From the NCBI RefSeq assembly GCF_003970795.1, contig NZ_RWKW01000022.1, forward strand, positions 1 through 33,389: DNA of 33,389 nt, read 5' to 3'. Positions 15,741 through 26,467 of the stretch are shown piece by piece (the first letter of the stretch is position 1; each line of letters starts with the position of its first letter). Below the pieces are notes generated by a model. The model searched no databases. It was not told the DNA's origin and saw only the letters and a program-made list of their open reading frames with translations. The stretch comes from Aquibium carbonis. Its GTDB lineage: Bacteria > Pseudomonadota > Alphaproteobacteria > Rhizobiales > Rhizobiaceae. Made by a program: the position numbers and the translations under genes.

Positions 15741-15754
15741 ATTCCTGCCGGGGG
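15741..15754 (+). repeat. Candidate attR (copy of the tRNA-Thr 3' end)
   Basis: attcctgccggggg repeats bases 465-478 of the tRNA exactly. The following bases (gtgcca) resemble, but do not equal, the tRNA end (cacca). Joining this site to the left end in a circle closes the recombinase frame at a TAG six codons past the repeat, which supports the assignment. On excision the rebuilt tRNA would carry a G1-G72 mismatch and no clean CCA, which argues for decay or a slightly different crossover. Confidence 0.55.
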
Positions 15755-15868
15755 GTGCCAAAGCACCAGGTCAATACGAAGCCATTTGACGCAACGGGTT
15801 CTGCATTCCAGTTTGTACGGGATTCCGGCATCTGTCGGTGCGACGTCCCTCACGCTGACGGTGATCTC

Positions 15869-16234
15869 ATGAAAATCGTCCTTCTTTCCGCTCCATTTTT
15901 CGCGGTAGCCATCGGCAACTGGTGGGTAAGCCGTGGGTCTCCGGCCGAAACCTGGCTTCCTGCTTCGGTCCTGCTCCTGCTCCTTGGCACTGGACTTCTG
16001 GCGAATCGGAAATGGACGGAAGCAGGGATTTTCGGGGCGGGACTATTCTCCGCGACGGCGTGGGCGTCGATCGTCGCTCTGCAAATATGGGACGGAGACT
16101 GGCCATATCCGTCGCTTCTGGAAACCGGGATCTCACTCGTTCCGGGACTGGCCTACTTGCTGTTCTGGTTCTCGATGTGGCGATTGGTCAGATCTCATTT
16201 CGCCAAGTCGAACAGCATTGAAGCGAGAGGGTAG
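15869..16234 (+). CDS. Small hypothetical membrane protein
   Basis: This 121-aa protein has about four hydrophobic helices (about 1-18, 27-45, 51-70 and 84-105) and a short basic tail. The ATG at 15869 follows a weak ggtga site. I recognise no family. It lies just outside the right end of the mobile element and converges on leuD. It is probably chromosomal. Confidence 0.6.
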   Translation: MKIVLLSAPFFAVAIGNWWVSRGSPAETWLPASVLLLLLGTGLLANRKWTEAGIFGAGLFSATAWASIVALQIWDGDWPYPSLLETGISLVPGLAYLLFWFSMWRLVRSHFAKSNSIEARG

Positions 16235-16282
16235 GGGCTAGCCGCATGCTCGGCCATTCCTAGGAACGGAGTCCGATCCCCG

Positions 16283-16936
16283 TCAGCGCAACTCCTCGCC
16301 CACATCGTCGAAGAACGTCAGCTGCTCGCGCGTCAGGTGCAGCCACGGGTTCTGCTCGCGCTGCCGGGCCTCGAAGGCCGCGATGTCGGCCTGGTCGTCG
16401 GCCAGGATCAGGCCGATCTCGTCCAGCCCCTCGATCAGCGTCCGCTTGCGGTGCGGGTCGATGTCGAAGGCGATCGCGCGGCCGTCCGAAAACCGGATTT
16501 CCTGCGCCTCGAGGTCGATCGTCAGCGGCAGCGCCTGTTCGGCCTTGGCCATCACGTCGGCATGCTCCGCCTCGCCGAGCACGATCGGCAGCACGCCGTT
16601 CTTGAAGCAGTTGGAAAAGAAGATCTCGCCGAAGCTCGGCGCGATCACGCAGCGAAAGCCGAAATCGGCCAGCGCCCACACCGCCTGCTCGCGGCTCGAG
16701 CCGGTGCCGAAGGCGCGGCCGGTGACGAGGATGCGCGCTTCGTTCCAGGGCGGCGTGTCGAGCACGAAGCGCGGCCCGTCGCCGTCGCGGTTGACGCGCC
16801 GTTCGTTGAACAGCTGCTCGCCCAGGCCCTTCTTGTCGGGCAGAAGCAGGAAGCGCGCCGGAAAGATCACGTCCGTGTCGAGATGCGTCTCGGGCAGGGG
16901 CGCGGCGACGCTGGTGAGCGTGGTGAACTTTTCCAT
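16283..16936 (-). CDS. leuD: 3-isopropylmalate dehydratase small subunit (LeuD-type)
   Basis: This 217-aa protein is the swivelling small subunit of an aconitase-type hydro-lyase. It shows the LeuD hallmarks: LDTDVIFPARFL near residue 19, GRAFGTGSSREQAVWAL around 72-88 and FFSNCFKNGVLP around 106-117. With LeuC it would interconvert 2- and 3-isopropylmalate, or a related hydroxyacid. It starts 2 nt after the leuC stop and is clearly co-transcribed. Because the pair sits in a LacI-controlled catabolic cluster, it may act on a related dicarboxylate rather than in leucine synthesis. Confidence 0.92.
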   Translation of the reverse strand: MEKFTTLTSVAAPLPETHLDTDVIFPARFLLLPDKKGLGEQLFNERRVNRDGDGPRFVLDTPPWNEARILVTGRAFGTGSSREQAVWALADFGFRCVIAPSFGEIFFSNCFKNGVLPIVLGEAEHADVMAKAEQALPLTIDLEAQEIRFSDGRAIAFDIDPHRKRTLIEGLDEIGLILADDQADIAAFEARQREQNPWLHLTREQLTFFDDVGEELR

Positions 16937-16938
16937 GG

Positions 16939-18345
16939 TCAATTCCCCAGGTCGCGAACGTCGGCTAGGCGGCCGGCCACGGCCGCCGCCGCCGCCATTT
17001 CCGGGCTCATGAGATGGGTGCGGCCGCCCTTGCCCTGCCGCCCCTCGAAATTGCGGTTGGAGGTGGAGGCGCAGCGCTCGCCCGCTTCCAGCCGGTCGTC
17101 GTTCATCGCCACGCACATCGAGCAGCCCGAGGCGCGCCACTCGAAGCCGGCGTCGCGGAAGACGCGGTCGAGACCTTCCGCCTCCGCCTGGAGGCGCACG
17201 CCGGCCGAGCCCGGCACGACGATGGCGTGCACGGTCGGCGCGACGTGGCGGCCCGACAGCACGCTGGCGGCGCGGCGCAGGTCCTCGATCCGGCCATTGG
17301 TGCAGGAGCCGATGAACACCTTGTCGATGGCGATGTCGCGAAGCGGCATGCCGGGCGTCAGCCCCATGTAGTCGAGGCTCTTCTGCAGGCGGGTCCGCCG
17401 GGCCGGGTCCGTCTCGGCGGCCGGGTCCGGCACGGCGCCCGTCACCGGCAGCGTCTCTTCCGGGGTCGTGCCCCACGAGACGTGCGGCGCGATCGCCGCC
17501 ACGTCGAGCTCGACCTCCGTGTCGAAAACGGCGTCGGCGTCGCTGGCCAGCGACCGCCATTCCGCCACGGCGCGGTCCCACATCGCGCCGGCAGGCGCCA
17601 GCGGGCGGCCCTTCACATAGGCGAAGGTCGTCTCGTCGGGTGCGACCATGCCCACCCGGCTGCCGGCCTCGATCGACATGTTGCAGAGCGTCATGCGCGA
17701 TTCCATCGACAGCGCGGCGATGGCCGGCCCGGCATATTCGATGGCGTGGCCGAAGCCGCCGCCGGTGCCAATTTTCGCGATCAGCGCCAGGATGATGTCC
17801 TTGACGGTGACGCCGGGGCCGGGCGCGCCGGACAGCCAGACGCGCATGCGCTTCTGCTTGGTCTGGCGGATGGTCTGCGTGGCGAACACCGTCTCGCATT
17901 CGCTGGCGCCGATGCCGAACGCGATCGCCCCGAAGGCGCCGTGCGTGCAGGTGTGGCTGTCGCCGCAGACCAGCGTGGCGCCCGGCAGGGTGAAGCCCAG
18001 CTCCGGTCCGATCACGTGCACGATTCCGTGCCGGCGGTCGTTCATCGGGATGTAGGGCACGCCGAACGCCTTGGCATTGTCGACCAGGCGCGAGACCTGC
18101 CGCGCCGCCAGGCCGTCCGGCAACGGCTGGTTGCGCAGGCGCGTCGGCACGGCATGGTCGGCCACCGCCACATGCGCGTCCGGACGGCGCAGCCGCCGGC
18201 CCATCTCCTTCAGCCCGTCGAAGGCCTGCGGACTGGAGACCTCCTGCACCAGGTGCCGGTCGACGTAGAGCAGCGTCGAGCCGTCGTCGTAGGTCTTCAC
18301 CGCGTGGCTGTCCCACACCTTGTCGTAGAGCGTTCGTCCGGTCAT
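16939..18345 (-). CDS. leuC: 3-isopropylmalate dehydratase large subunit (LeuC-type)
   Basis: This 468-aa protein carries the [4Fe-4S] cluster ligands C348 (GSCTNGR), C408 and C411 (GCSMC), at nearly the same positions as in E. coli Leu[16 protein letters not shown] and [15 protein letters not shown] are also family hallmarks. Length is normal. It is divergent from hyuA and shares a promoter region with it that holds a LacI-type operator (18455-18468). Whether it makes leucine or serves the neighbouring catabolic pathway cannot be settled from sequence; the context favours an accessory isozyme. Confidence 0.92.
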   Translation of the reverse strand: MTGRTLYDKVWDSHAVKTYDDGSTLLYVDRHLVQEVSSPQAFDGLKEMGRRLRRPDAHVAVADHAVPTRLRNQPLPDGLAARQVSRLVDNAKAFGVPYIPMNDRRHGIVHVIGPELGFTLPGATLVCGDSHTCTHGAFGAIAFGIGASECETVFATQTIRQTKQKRMRVWLSGAPGPGVTVKDIILALIAKIGTGGGFGHAIEYAGPAIAALSMESRMTLCNMSIEAGSRVGMVAPDETTFAYVKGRPLAPAGAMWDRAVAEWRSLASDADAVFDTEVELDVAAIAPHVSWGTTPEETLPVTGAVPDPAAETDPARRTRLQKSLDYMGLTPGMPLRDIAIDKVFIGSCTNGRIEDLRRAASVLSGRHVAPTVHAIVVPGSAGVRLQAEAEGLDRVFRDAGFEWRASGCSMCVAMNDDRLEAGERCASTSNRNFEGRQGKGGRTHLMSPEMAAAAAVAGRLADVRDLGN

Positions 18346-18420
18346 GTGCCGCTGGTGTCCTGTCGGTGGCGGGGTGCGGAATGCCGCAGGCGCGGCCCGC
18401 GGATTCGATTTCCTTCCCCC

Positions 18421-18450
18421 TTGCGAATGTCGTCAATGCCAATCTATGCT
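18421..18450 (+). promoter_or_regulatory. Probable hyuA promoter
   Basis: TTGCGA (18421-18426) and TATGCT (18445-18450) are spaced by 18 bases and would start transcription near 18457. That places the start inside the palindromic operator at 18455-18468. The same layout recurs at the transporter promoter. Confidence 0.45.
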
Positions 18451-18454
18451 GCGA

Positions 18455-18469
18455 TGAATACGCATTCAA
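18455..18469. promoter_or_regulatory. LacI-type operator between leuC and hyuA
   Basis: TGAATACGCATTCA is a near-perfect palindrome with a central CG, as in LacI/GalR operators. With the following A it is the exact reverse complement of 23644-23658. The leuCD and hyuAB transcripts diverge here, so one bound repressor could control both. Confidence 0.75.
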
Positions 18470-18513
18470 GAGATGTCTCGCAAGGCATCGGTTTCGAACG
18501 GAAAGGGAGTTGC

Positions 18514-20571
<2,058 letters not shown>

Positions 20572-20575
20572 AATC

Positions 20576-22345
20576 ATGGCGACCAAAGTCGATCCCATCA
20601 CCCTCGACATCATCGAGAACGCCCTGAAGAACGCCCGTTTCGAGATGGACGGCGTCGTGGTGCGCATCTCGCTCTCGCCGGTCATCCGCGAGCAGCATGA
20701 CGAGTTTCCGATGATCTGCGACGCCCGCGGCCGCATGATCGTCGGCCAGTTCGGCTCCTACATCCCGGCCATCGTCGAGCAGTTCGAGGGCGACATCAAC
20801 GAGGGCGACGTCTTCGTCTGGAACGATCCCTATGCCTGCAAGGGCTCCATCTCGCACAACAACGACTGGTGCGTGATGATGCCGATCTTCCACGAGAACG
20901 TGCTCGTCGGCTTCTCGTCGATCTTTGGCCACATGGTCGACGTCGGCGGCAAGGTGCCCGGCTCCATGCCGGCCGACGCCCACACCATCTGGGAGGAAGG
21001 CCTGCGCGTGCCGCCGGTGCGCATCTACGACAAGGGCGTGCTCAACAAGGGCGTGCTCGACATCATGCTGAACAACAGCCGTACGCCCGACATGAACCGC
21101 GCCGACCTGATGGCGCTGATCGCCGGATGCCGGACCGCCTCCGTCCGTGTCCGCGAGCTCTGCGACCGCTTCGGCCGCGACACCTACACCACCGCCTGCG
21201 ACATGCTGCTCGACCGCACCCGCGAGGCGATGAAGGTGCTGATCGACAAGTACATCTCCGAGGAACCCGTCACCTTCACCGACTACGTCGACGACGACGG
21301 TCTGGGCAACGGTCCCTTCAAGATGACGCTGTCGATCTACCGGCGCGGCGACATCGCCGTCTTCGACTGGACGGGAACCGATCCGCAGGCGCCCGGCCCG
21401 ATCAACTTCCACATCCATGAAGGGCTCTGCAAGCTCTTCTTCGGCGTCTACATGATCATGGCCTTCGATCCGTCGGTGCTCTTCAACGAGGGCTTCTACG
21501 ACCTGTTCGAGGTCGTGCTGCCCGAAGGCAGCCTGCTCAACCCGAAGTTCCCGGCGGCACTCTCCAACCGTCTCAACACGCATACCCGCTTCTTCGACTG
21601 CCAGGCCGGCGCGCTCGGCCAGCGCGCGCCGCATCTGTCGATGGCGGCGGGCTACGGCACCAGCCCGCACTTCATCTTCACCGGGCACGACAAGGACGGG
21701 AAGTATTTCCAGCTGATGGAACTGCTCTTCGGCGGCGTGCCGGGCCGTCCGCGCGGCGACGGTCTCGACGGCCATGCCTGGTGGCCGCTCTTTTCGGCGA
21801 CGCCGATCGAGTACATCGAGAACTATTACCCGGTTCTGGTCGAGGGCTATCGGCCGATCCGCGATTCGGGCGGCGCGGGCCTGCACCGCGGCGGCGCCGG
21901 CATCGAGAAGATCTACCGCGTGCTCGAAACCGGCAAGGTGTCCATCCACGACGACCGCGAGGTCGTTCCGCCCTGGGGCATCAATGGCGGGCACTATGGC
22001 GGCACCTCGTCGAAATGGCTGGTGCGGAAGGGCGAGACCGAACCGACGCGCATCCCCTCCAAGATCGACAATCTCGCCGTGAACGCGGGCGACAAAATCC
22101 TGTTTCGCACCGCCGGATCGGGCGGCTGGGGCGATCCGCTCGACCGTCCGGCCGAGCATGTCGCGCGCGACGTGCGCTATGATCTCGTTTCGGCCGGCGA
22201 GGCGGCGGACAAATACGGCGTCGTGCTGACCGCCGACAACCAGCCCGACGTTGCGGCCACCGAAAAGCGCCGCGCCGGCATGCGCGAAGAGCGCGGCGCG
22301 CCCGAGCCGTTCAGCTTCGGCTATGTTCCGCAGGCGGCCGAATAG
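20576..22345 (+). CDS. hyuB: HyuB-type hydantoinase / 5-oxoprolinase subunit
   Basis: This 589-aa protein is the partner subunit of HyuA and has normal length. It starts with the family pattern DPITLDIIENALKNARFEM and includes EQHDEFPMICDARGR, FGHMVDVGGKVPGS and a glycine-rich C-terminal part (SGGAGLHRGGAGIEK, then GSGGWGDPLDRP). The start is 4 nt after hyuA and has agggg upstream. The complex acts in the cytosol. Shared control with a ribose-type importer suggests that it processes an imported small molecule. Confidence 0.92.
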   Translation: MATKVDPITLDIIENALKNARFEMDGVVVRISLSPVIREQHDEFPMICDARGRMIVGQFGSYIPAIVEQFEGDINEGDVFVWNDPYACKGSISHNNDWCVMMPIFHENVLVGFSSIFGHMVDVGGKVPGSMPADAHTIWEEGLRVPPVRIYDKGVLNKGVLDIMLNNSRTPDMNRADLMALIAGCRTASVRVRELCDRFGRDTYTTACDMLLDRTREAMKVLIDKYISEEPVTFTDYVDDDGLGNGPFKMTLSIYRRGDIAVFDWTGTDPQAPGPINFHIHEGLCKLFFGVYMIMAFDPSVLFNEGFYDLFEVVLPEGSLLNPKFPAALSNRLNTHTRFFDCQAGALGQRAPHLSMAAGYGTSPHFIFTGHDKDGKYFQLMELLFGGVPGRPRGDGLDGHAWWPLFSATPIEYIENYYPVLVEGYRPIRDSGGAGLHRGGAGIEKIYRVLETGKVSIHDDREVVPPWGINGGHYGGTSSKWLVRKGETEPTRIPSKIDNLAVNAGDKILFRTAGSGGWGDPLDRPAEHVARDVRYDLVSAGEAADKYGVVLTADNQPDVAATEKRRAGMREERGAPEPFSFGYVPQAAE

Positions 22346-22360
22346 CGCCACGCCATCGAT

Positions 22361-22383
22361 CCTCCCCCGCCTGGCGGGGGAGG
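22361..22383. terminator. Perfect 10-bp hairpin between hyuB and the lacI gene
   Basis: cctcccccgc-ctg-gcgggggagg pairs perfectly. It lies 15 nt after the hyuB stop and 28 nt past the end of the converging regulator gene, so it can stop transcription from both sides. It lacks a T-run and also looks like the GC-rich palindromes elsewhere in the window, so it may be a repeat element reused as a terminator. Confidence 0.55.
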
Positions 22384-22411
22384 GCGACACTGGCGGATCG
22401 CCCGTCCTGCG

Positions 22412-23503
22412 TCAGTCCTCGCTCGAGGCCGTGGGCGTCGGGATCGTGCTGCGCCAGATCAGGCGGCCGGGCACCTGCCGGTCGATCCCCATTTCGATCG
22501 GCTGGGCCGGTTCGTCGAGATGCAGGATCGACAGCGCCTCGTCCACCATCAGGCCCACCGGCTGGCGCACGGTGGTGAGCTGGTAGGGATGGCGCCGGCT
22601 TTCGGGAATGTCGTCGAAGCCGCCGATCATCACGTCGTCGGGAATTTTCAGCCCCATGCGCTGGCGCAACGCGTCCATTGCGCCCATCGCCATGATGTCG
22701 TTGATGCCGAAAATGGCGTCCGGCAGGCGCTCCGGTTTGCGGCGATAGGCGCCGAGCACGGCATTGAATGCGCCGTCATAGGTCGATTGGCCTTCGATTT
22801 CGCCAATGTCGGCGCGCGCGATCCCCGCCTCGATCAGGCGCTCGGTGAAGCCGCGGACGCGGTCCTGGCTGGTGGTGCCCTTGGGATCGCCCTTGATCAT
22901 GGCGAAGCTGCGCGCGCCGGCGGCCAGGAAGGCCTCGGCCATCAGCCGTCCGCCGCCGGTGTTGTCGCAGCGCACGCCCGACGCGTCGCTGCCGGGAATG
23001 TAGCGGTTGAACAGCACGATCGGGATGCCGCGGTCGTGGCAGATGCTGGTCATGCGGGTCGACAGCTGCGCCGACGTCAGGATGACGCCGTCGACCTGAT
23101 AGCGCAGCACGCGCAGAATGGCCTCGTCGCTGTCGGCGCCGTTGTCCACGGTGAAGGTCAGGATCTGGCGACCCTGGGCCTGCAGCCGCGCGATGAAGGT
23201 CCGCAGCACCTCCACGTAGAACGGATTGGCCAGGTTGCCCAGAATGACCGCCACGATGTTGGTGCGCTTGGTCGTCAGGCTGCTGGCGATCGAGTTCGGC
23301 ACGTAGTTCAGCCGGCGCGCCGCCTCGAGGATCCGCTGCCGCTTCGCCTCGGCGATGCTGGAACCGGGGGTGAAGGCGCGCGAGACGGCGGACTGCGAAA
23401 CCCCGGCCAGCGCCGCCACGTCGAAGGACGTCACCCGCGACTGGATGCGTCTCGCCATTGCCGGATCGGAGCCGGACGGCGGAAAGTCGGCCACTTCGCT
23501 CAT
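22412..23503 (-). CDS. LacI-family transcriptional regulator
   Basis: This 363-aa protein has an N-terminal HTH and hinge of the LacI/GalR type (FDVAALAGVSQSAVSRAF, then RRLNYVPNSIASSLTT) followed by a periplasmic-binding-protein-like sensor (IVAVILGNLANPFYVEVL, GFDDIPESRRHPYQLTTVRQP). I chose the ATG at 23503, about 20 residues before the HTH. An ATG at 23458 is also possible; longer upstream extensions overlap the promoter. It is divergent from the transporter operon. The two copies of TGAATACGCATTCA at the two divergent promoter regions are the obvious binding sites. The ligand is probably the imported substrate or a breakdown product. Confidence 0.9.
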   Translation of the reverse strand: MSEVADFPPSGSDPAMARRIQSRVTSFDVAALAGVSQSAVSRAFTPGSSIAEAKRQRILEAARRLNYVPNSIASSLTTKRTNIVAVILGNLANPFYVEVLRTFIARLQAQGRQILTFTVDNGADSDEAILRVLRYQVDGVILTSAQLSTRMTSICHDRGIPIVLFNRYIPGSDASGVRCDNTGGGRLMAEAFLAAGARSFAMIKGDPKGTTSQDRVRGFTERLIEAGIARADIGEIEGQSTYDGAFNAVLGAYRRKPERLPDAIFGINDIMAMGAMDALRQRMGLKIPDDVMIGGFDDIPESRRHPYQLTTVRQPVGLMVDEALSILHLDEPAQPIEMGIDRQVPGRLIWRSTIPTPTASSED

Positions 23504-23615
23504 CCGTGGCCCATCTTCAACAGTCCCATGATCACGTCGCTCCGGCGCCGGTCGCCCCATCGATCGGATAATCCGAATTCTCCGCCAATTCAATCGCCGG
23601 GCATTCGGATCATGA

Positions 23616-23644
23616 TTGACTCGGATCGGGCGATGCGCAACATT
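23616..23644 (+). promoter_or_regulatory. Probable promoter of the ABC transporter operon
   Basis: TTGACT (23616-23621) and AACATT (23639-23644) are separated by 17 bases. The -35 is good and the -10 is poor. The operator at 23644-23658 follows directly and would cover the start point, so repression by the LacI-type protein is expected. Confidence 0.45.
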
Positions 23645-23658
23645 TGAATGCGTATTCA
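23644..23658. promoter_or_regulatory. LacI-type operator upstream of the transporter operon
   Basis: TTGAATGCGTATTCA is the exact reverse complement of 18455-18469. It is a palindrome with a central CG in the space between the divergent lacI-type gene and the binding-protein gene. An identical 15-bp site at two promoter regions 5.2 kb apart is very unlikely by chance. Confidence 0.8.
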
Positions 23659-23717
23659 CTAAAAATGACCGGCGCCGACGGGAACGGGAGCCGCGTCGTC
23701 TTCAACGGGAGTAGAAC

Positions 23718-24830
23718 ATGCTGAGACGCCTCTATCCGCTCGTACTGATGGCCTCCGTCGCTCTGGGCGCCGGGGCTGCCTCCGCCCAGGACGCTTCCGG
23801 CGTCGAGAACGCCCGGAAGTTCCTCGAACCCTATCTCGCCAAGCCGGCCTTCACCGCCCCGGGCGAGCCCTTCGACGCCAAGGCCTGCGCGGCCGGCAAG
23901 AAGATGCTGTCGATCCCGAACTCCAGCGCCAATCCCTTCCTCAAGGGCATCATCGACCGCATGAAGAAGGTCGGCGACGAGCTCGGCCTCGAGGTGGTCG
24001 AATGGGAGAACCAGGGCCAGCCCAGCCAGTGGGTGCAGGGCTTCGAATTCGCCATCCGCGACGGCTTCGACATCATCGACCTGATCTCGGGCATCGACCC
24101 CGGCACGGTCGCGCCCCAGGTCAGGGCCGCCAAGGAAGCCGGCGTGAAGGTCATGACCTCGCACTTCTACGATCCGTCCTTCGACCAGCACCCCGACGTG
24201 TCCTCGTCGCTCACCATCGGCTTCAACGAAGTCGGCAAGATCCTCGCCAACTGGGCGATCGCCAACACCGACGGCAAGGCCAACATCCTCACCATCGTCT
24301 CGCGCGAGGTGCCGCCGACCATTCCGCTGACGGCCGGCATCGACGAGATGCTCGCCGCCAACTGCCCGGATTGCCGGATCGTCCAGGAGATCAACGTCGG
24401 CGTGACCGAGTGGGCGACCAAGATCCAGCCCGCCGTGCAGGCGGCCTTGCAGGCCAATCCCGACATCAACGTCATCATCCCGATCTATGATTCGATGTCG
24501 CAGTTCGTCGTTCCCGCAACGCGCCTCACCGGCAAGGTCGGGCAGGTGAAGGTCGCGACCTTCAACGGAACGCCCTTCGTCCTCGACTTCATCGCCCAGG
24601 GCCTCGTCGACATGAACATCGGCGAAAGCCTCGACTGGATCGCCTACGCCACGGTCGACGGCCATCTGCGCGATGCCTGCGGCATGGAAAGCCCCACGGC
24701 GCTGAACGTGCCGTTCTACATCTTCGACAAGGACAACGTCGCGGATGCAGGCACGCCGGCGCAGTTCGACACCGGCTATGGCGACGCCTATGTTGCCGGC
24801 TTCCGCACGCTCTGGGGTCTCGACCAGTAG
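23718..24830 (+). CDS. Ribose-type ABC transporter substrate-binding protein
   Basis: This 370-aa protein is exported. A signal peptide (basic MLRR, then a hydrophobic core) probably ends at ASA-QD near residue 23. The mature part has the RbsB-like fold (SIPNSSANPFLKGIIDRMKK, then VKVMTSHFYDPSFD, later NVIIPIYDSMSQFV). It is the first gene of the importer operon. The ligand is unknown; family members bind sugars, polyols and other small polar molecules. The LacI-type operator lies about 60 nt upstream. Confidence 0.9.
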   Translation: MLRRLYPLVLMASVALGAGAASAQDASGVENARKFLEPYLAKPAFTAPGEPFDAKACAAGKKMLSIPNSSANPFLKGIIDRMKKVGDELGLEVVEWENQGQPSQWVQGFEFAIRDGFDIIDLISGIDPGTVAPQVRAAKEAGVKVMTSHFYDPSFDQHPDVSSSLTIGFNEVGKILANWAIANTDGKANILTIVSREVPPTIPLTAGIDEMLAANCPDCRIVQEINVGVTEWATKIQPAVQAALQANPDINVIIPIYDSMSQFVVPATRLTGKVGQVKVATFNGTPFVLDFIAQGLVDMNIGESLDWIAYATVDGHLRDACGMESPTALNVPFYIFDKDNVADAGTPAQFDTGYGDAYVAGFRTLWGLDQ

Positions 24831-24859
24831 TGAGCGTCTCGCTCGAAAAAGGGCCGGAC

Positions 24860-26467
24860 ATGACCACATCCGACATCCCGGCGGCGCAGGTTGCGCCGCC
24901 GGTTCTGCGTCTCGACGGCATCGCCAAGACGTTCGGCGGCGCGCGGGCCTTGAAAGGCGTGTCCTTCGAGGTCCGGCCCGGCGAGGTGCATGGACTGCTC
25001 GGCAAGAACGGGTCGGGGAAATCGACCCTGGTCAAGATCCTCGCGGGTTTCCACGCGCCCGATCCGGGCGGCGTCATGGAATTCAACGGCGAGCCGGTGT
25101 CGTTACCGCTCAAGCCGGGGGATTTCCGGCGCCTCGGCATGAGCTTCGTGCATCAGAACCTCGGCCTCGTGGCGTCGCTGACCGTGCTGGAAAACCTGCG
25201 CCTCTCCGAGCTCACGGCGTCCGGGCGCGGCGTCATCAACTGGTCTGCGCAAAAGCGCGCGGCGCGCGAGGCGCTGGCCCGCTTCGACGTTCCTCTCGAT
25301 CCCGACGAGCGCATCGACAGGCTCTCGGCCGTCGATCGCGCCTTGCTGGCCATCGTTCGCGCCTTCGAGGAAATTCGCATCGCCCGCGAGGCCACCGGGC
25401 GTCCGGGGCTGGTGCTTCTCGACGAGCCGACCCCGTTCCTGCCGCGGGAAGGCGTGGAAAAACTGTTCACCCTGGTGCGCGGCATCGCCTCGCATGGCTC
25501 CAGCGTCGTCTTCATCTCGCACGACATCGACGAGGTCATGACGATCACCGACCGGGCGACCGTGCTGCGCGACGGCGACGTCGCCGGCAGCCTCGTTACG
25601 CGCGAGGCGACCCACGAGCAGATGGTCGAGATGATCGTCGGGCGCAAGCTGGCGCGGTCCGCGCCGTTGCGCGCCGGGCCGGCCATCGACCGCAAGCCGC
25701 GCGTGCGCCTCGACGGCGTGGCGAGCCGCACCCTCAGGCCGACCAGCCTGACCGTCGGGGAGGGCGAGATCGTCGGCCTCACCGGCCTCATCGGCTCCGG
25801 CTACGAAGAACTGCCCTATCTCGCGTTCGGCGCGCGCCCCTCCACCAGCGGCACCATCGCGCTCGACGATGGCCGTGCCACGGCGCTGGCCGATCTGACG
25901 CCGCGCGGGGCGATCGATCTCGACCTCGCCCTCCTGCCGGGCGACCGCCAGGGCGCCAGCGGCGTCGATTCCCTGCCGATCGTCGACAACATGTTCCTGC
26001 CCGATCTCGGCCGGTTCTTCACCGGCGGCGTGCTCCGGAACGGGCGCATGAAGCGCGAGGCCTATCAGCTCGGCCATGCCTTCGAGCTGCGTCCCAACGA
26101 TCCGCTGCTGAAGCTGTCGGCGCTGTCGGGCGGCAATGCCCAGAAGGTGCTGATCGCGCGCTGGATGAACCGCAAGCCGCGCCTGCTTCTGCTCGACGAG
26201 CCGACCCAGGGCGTCGACGTCGGCACCCGCCAGCACATCTTCGCCGCCCTCCGCCAGGCCGCGGCCGGCGGCATGTCGGTGATCTGCGCCAGTTCCGATG
26301 CCGAGCAGCTGGCCGACATCTGCGACCGCGTGCTCATCTTCGCGCGCGGCGCGGTCTGCGAGGAGCTCGTCGGAGAGCAGATCTCCAAGGAAACCATCGC
26401 CGAAGCCTGCTACGCCTCGCTTGATCGCGCCGCGGCGTCCGCGTCCGCCAACGGAACATCGTCATGA
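24860..26467 (+). CDS. Ribose-type ABC transporter ATPase (two ATPase domains)
   Basis: This 535-aa protein is a tandem ATPase of the RbsA/MglA kind. Domain 1 has Walker A GKNGSGKS (48-55) and Walker B LVLLDEPTPF, but its signature is degenerate (LSAVDRA). Domain 2 has a degenerate Walker A (GLIGSGYEE, no GKS/T) but a good signature LSGGNAQ and Walker B LLLLDEPTQG. The two domains therefore complement each other, as is usual for this family. I chose ATG 24860 (aaaaaggg upstream) over a GTG at 24830. Its stop overlaps the permease start (ATGA). Confidence 0.92.
   Translation: MTTSDIPAAQVAPPVLRLDGIAKTFGGARALKGVSFEVRPGEVHGLLGKNGSGKSTLVKILAGFHAPDPGGVMEFNGEPVSLPLKPGDFRRLGMSFVHQNLGLVASLTVLENLRLSELTASGRGVINWSAQKRAAREALARFDVPLDPDERIDRLSAVDRALLAIVRAFEEIRIAREATGRPGLVLLDEPTPFLPREGVEKLFTLVRGIASHGSSVVFISHDIDEVMTITDRATVLRDGDVAGSLVTREATHEQMVEMIVGRKLARSAPLRAGPAIDRKPRVRLDGVASRTLRPTSLTVGEGEIVGLTGLIGSGYEELPYLAFGARPSTSGTIALDDGRATALADLTPRGAIDLDLALLPGDRQGASGVDSLPIVDNMFLPDLGRFFTGGVLRNGRMKREAYQLGHAFELRPNDPLLKLSALSGGNAQKVLIARWMNRKPRLLLLDEPTQGVDVGTRQHIFAALRQAAAGGMSVICASSDAEQLADICDRVLIFARGAVCEELVGEQISKETIAEACYASLDRAAASASANGTSS

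Larger units (their letters stand above)
465..15754. mobile_element. Integrative and mobilizable element (IME) in tRNA-Thr, about 15.3 kb
   Basis: The left edge is the tRNA-Thr 3' end with a large serine recombinase pointing into it. The right edge is a 14-base copy of the tRNA 3' end. Between them lie mobilization genes (mobC, relaxase, coupling protein), a toxin-antitoxin pair, a Fic gene and a candidate defence operon. No type IV secretion genes (VirB or Tra mating-pair genes) are present, so the element would need a helper for transfer. Genes beyond the right edge are ordinary metabolism. The mobilization content makes mobility very likely; the exact right edge is less certain. Confidence 0.75.

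Noticed and set aside
16937-18469. Long open frame joined to the front of leuD
   Set aside because: It overlaps leuC in another frame and has the arginine- and alanine-rich composition of a GC-rich shadow. LeuD begins normally at 16936.
17014-18513. Long open frame upstream of and in frame with hyuA
   Set aside because: It is antisense to leuC, lacks a ribosome site, and the ATG at 18514 with gggag gives a normal-length HyuA.
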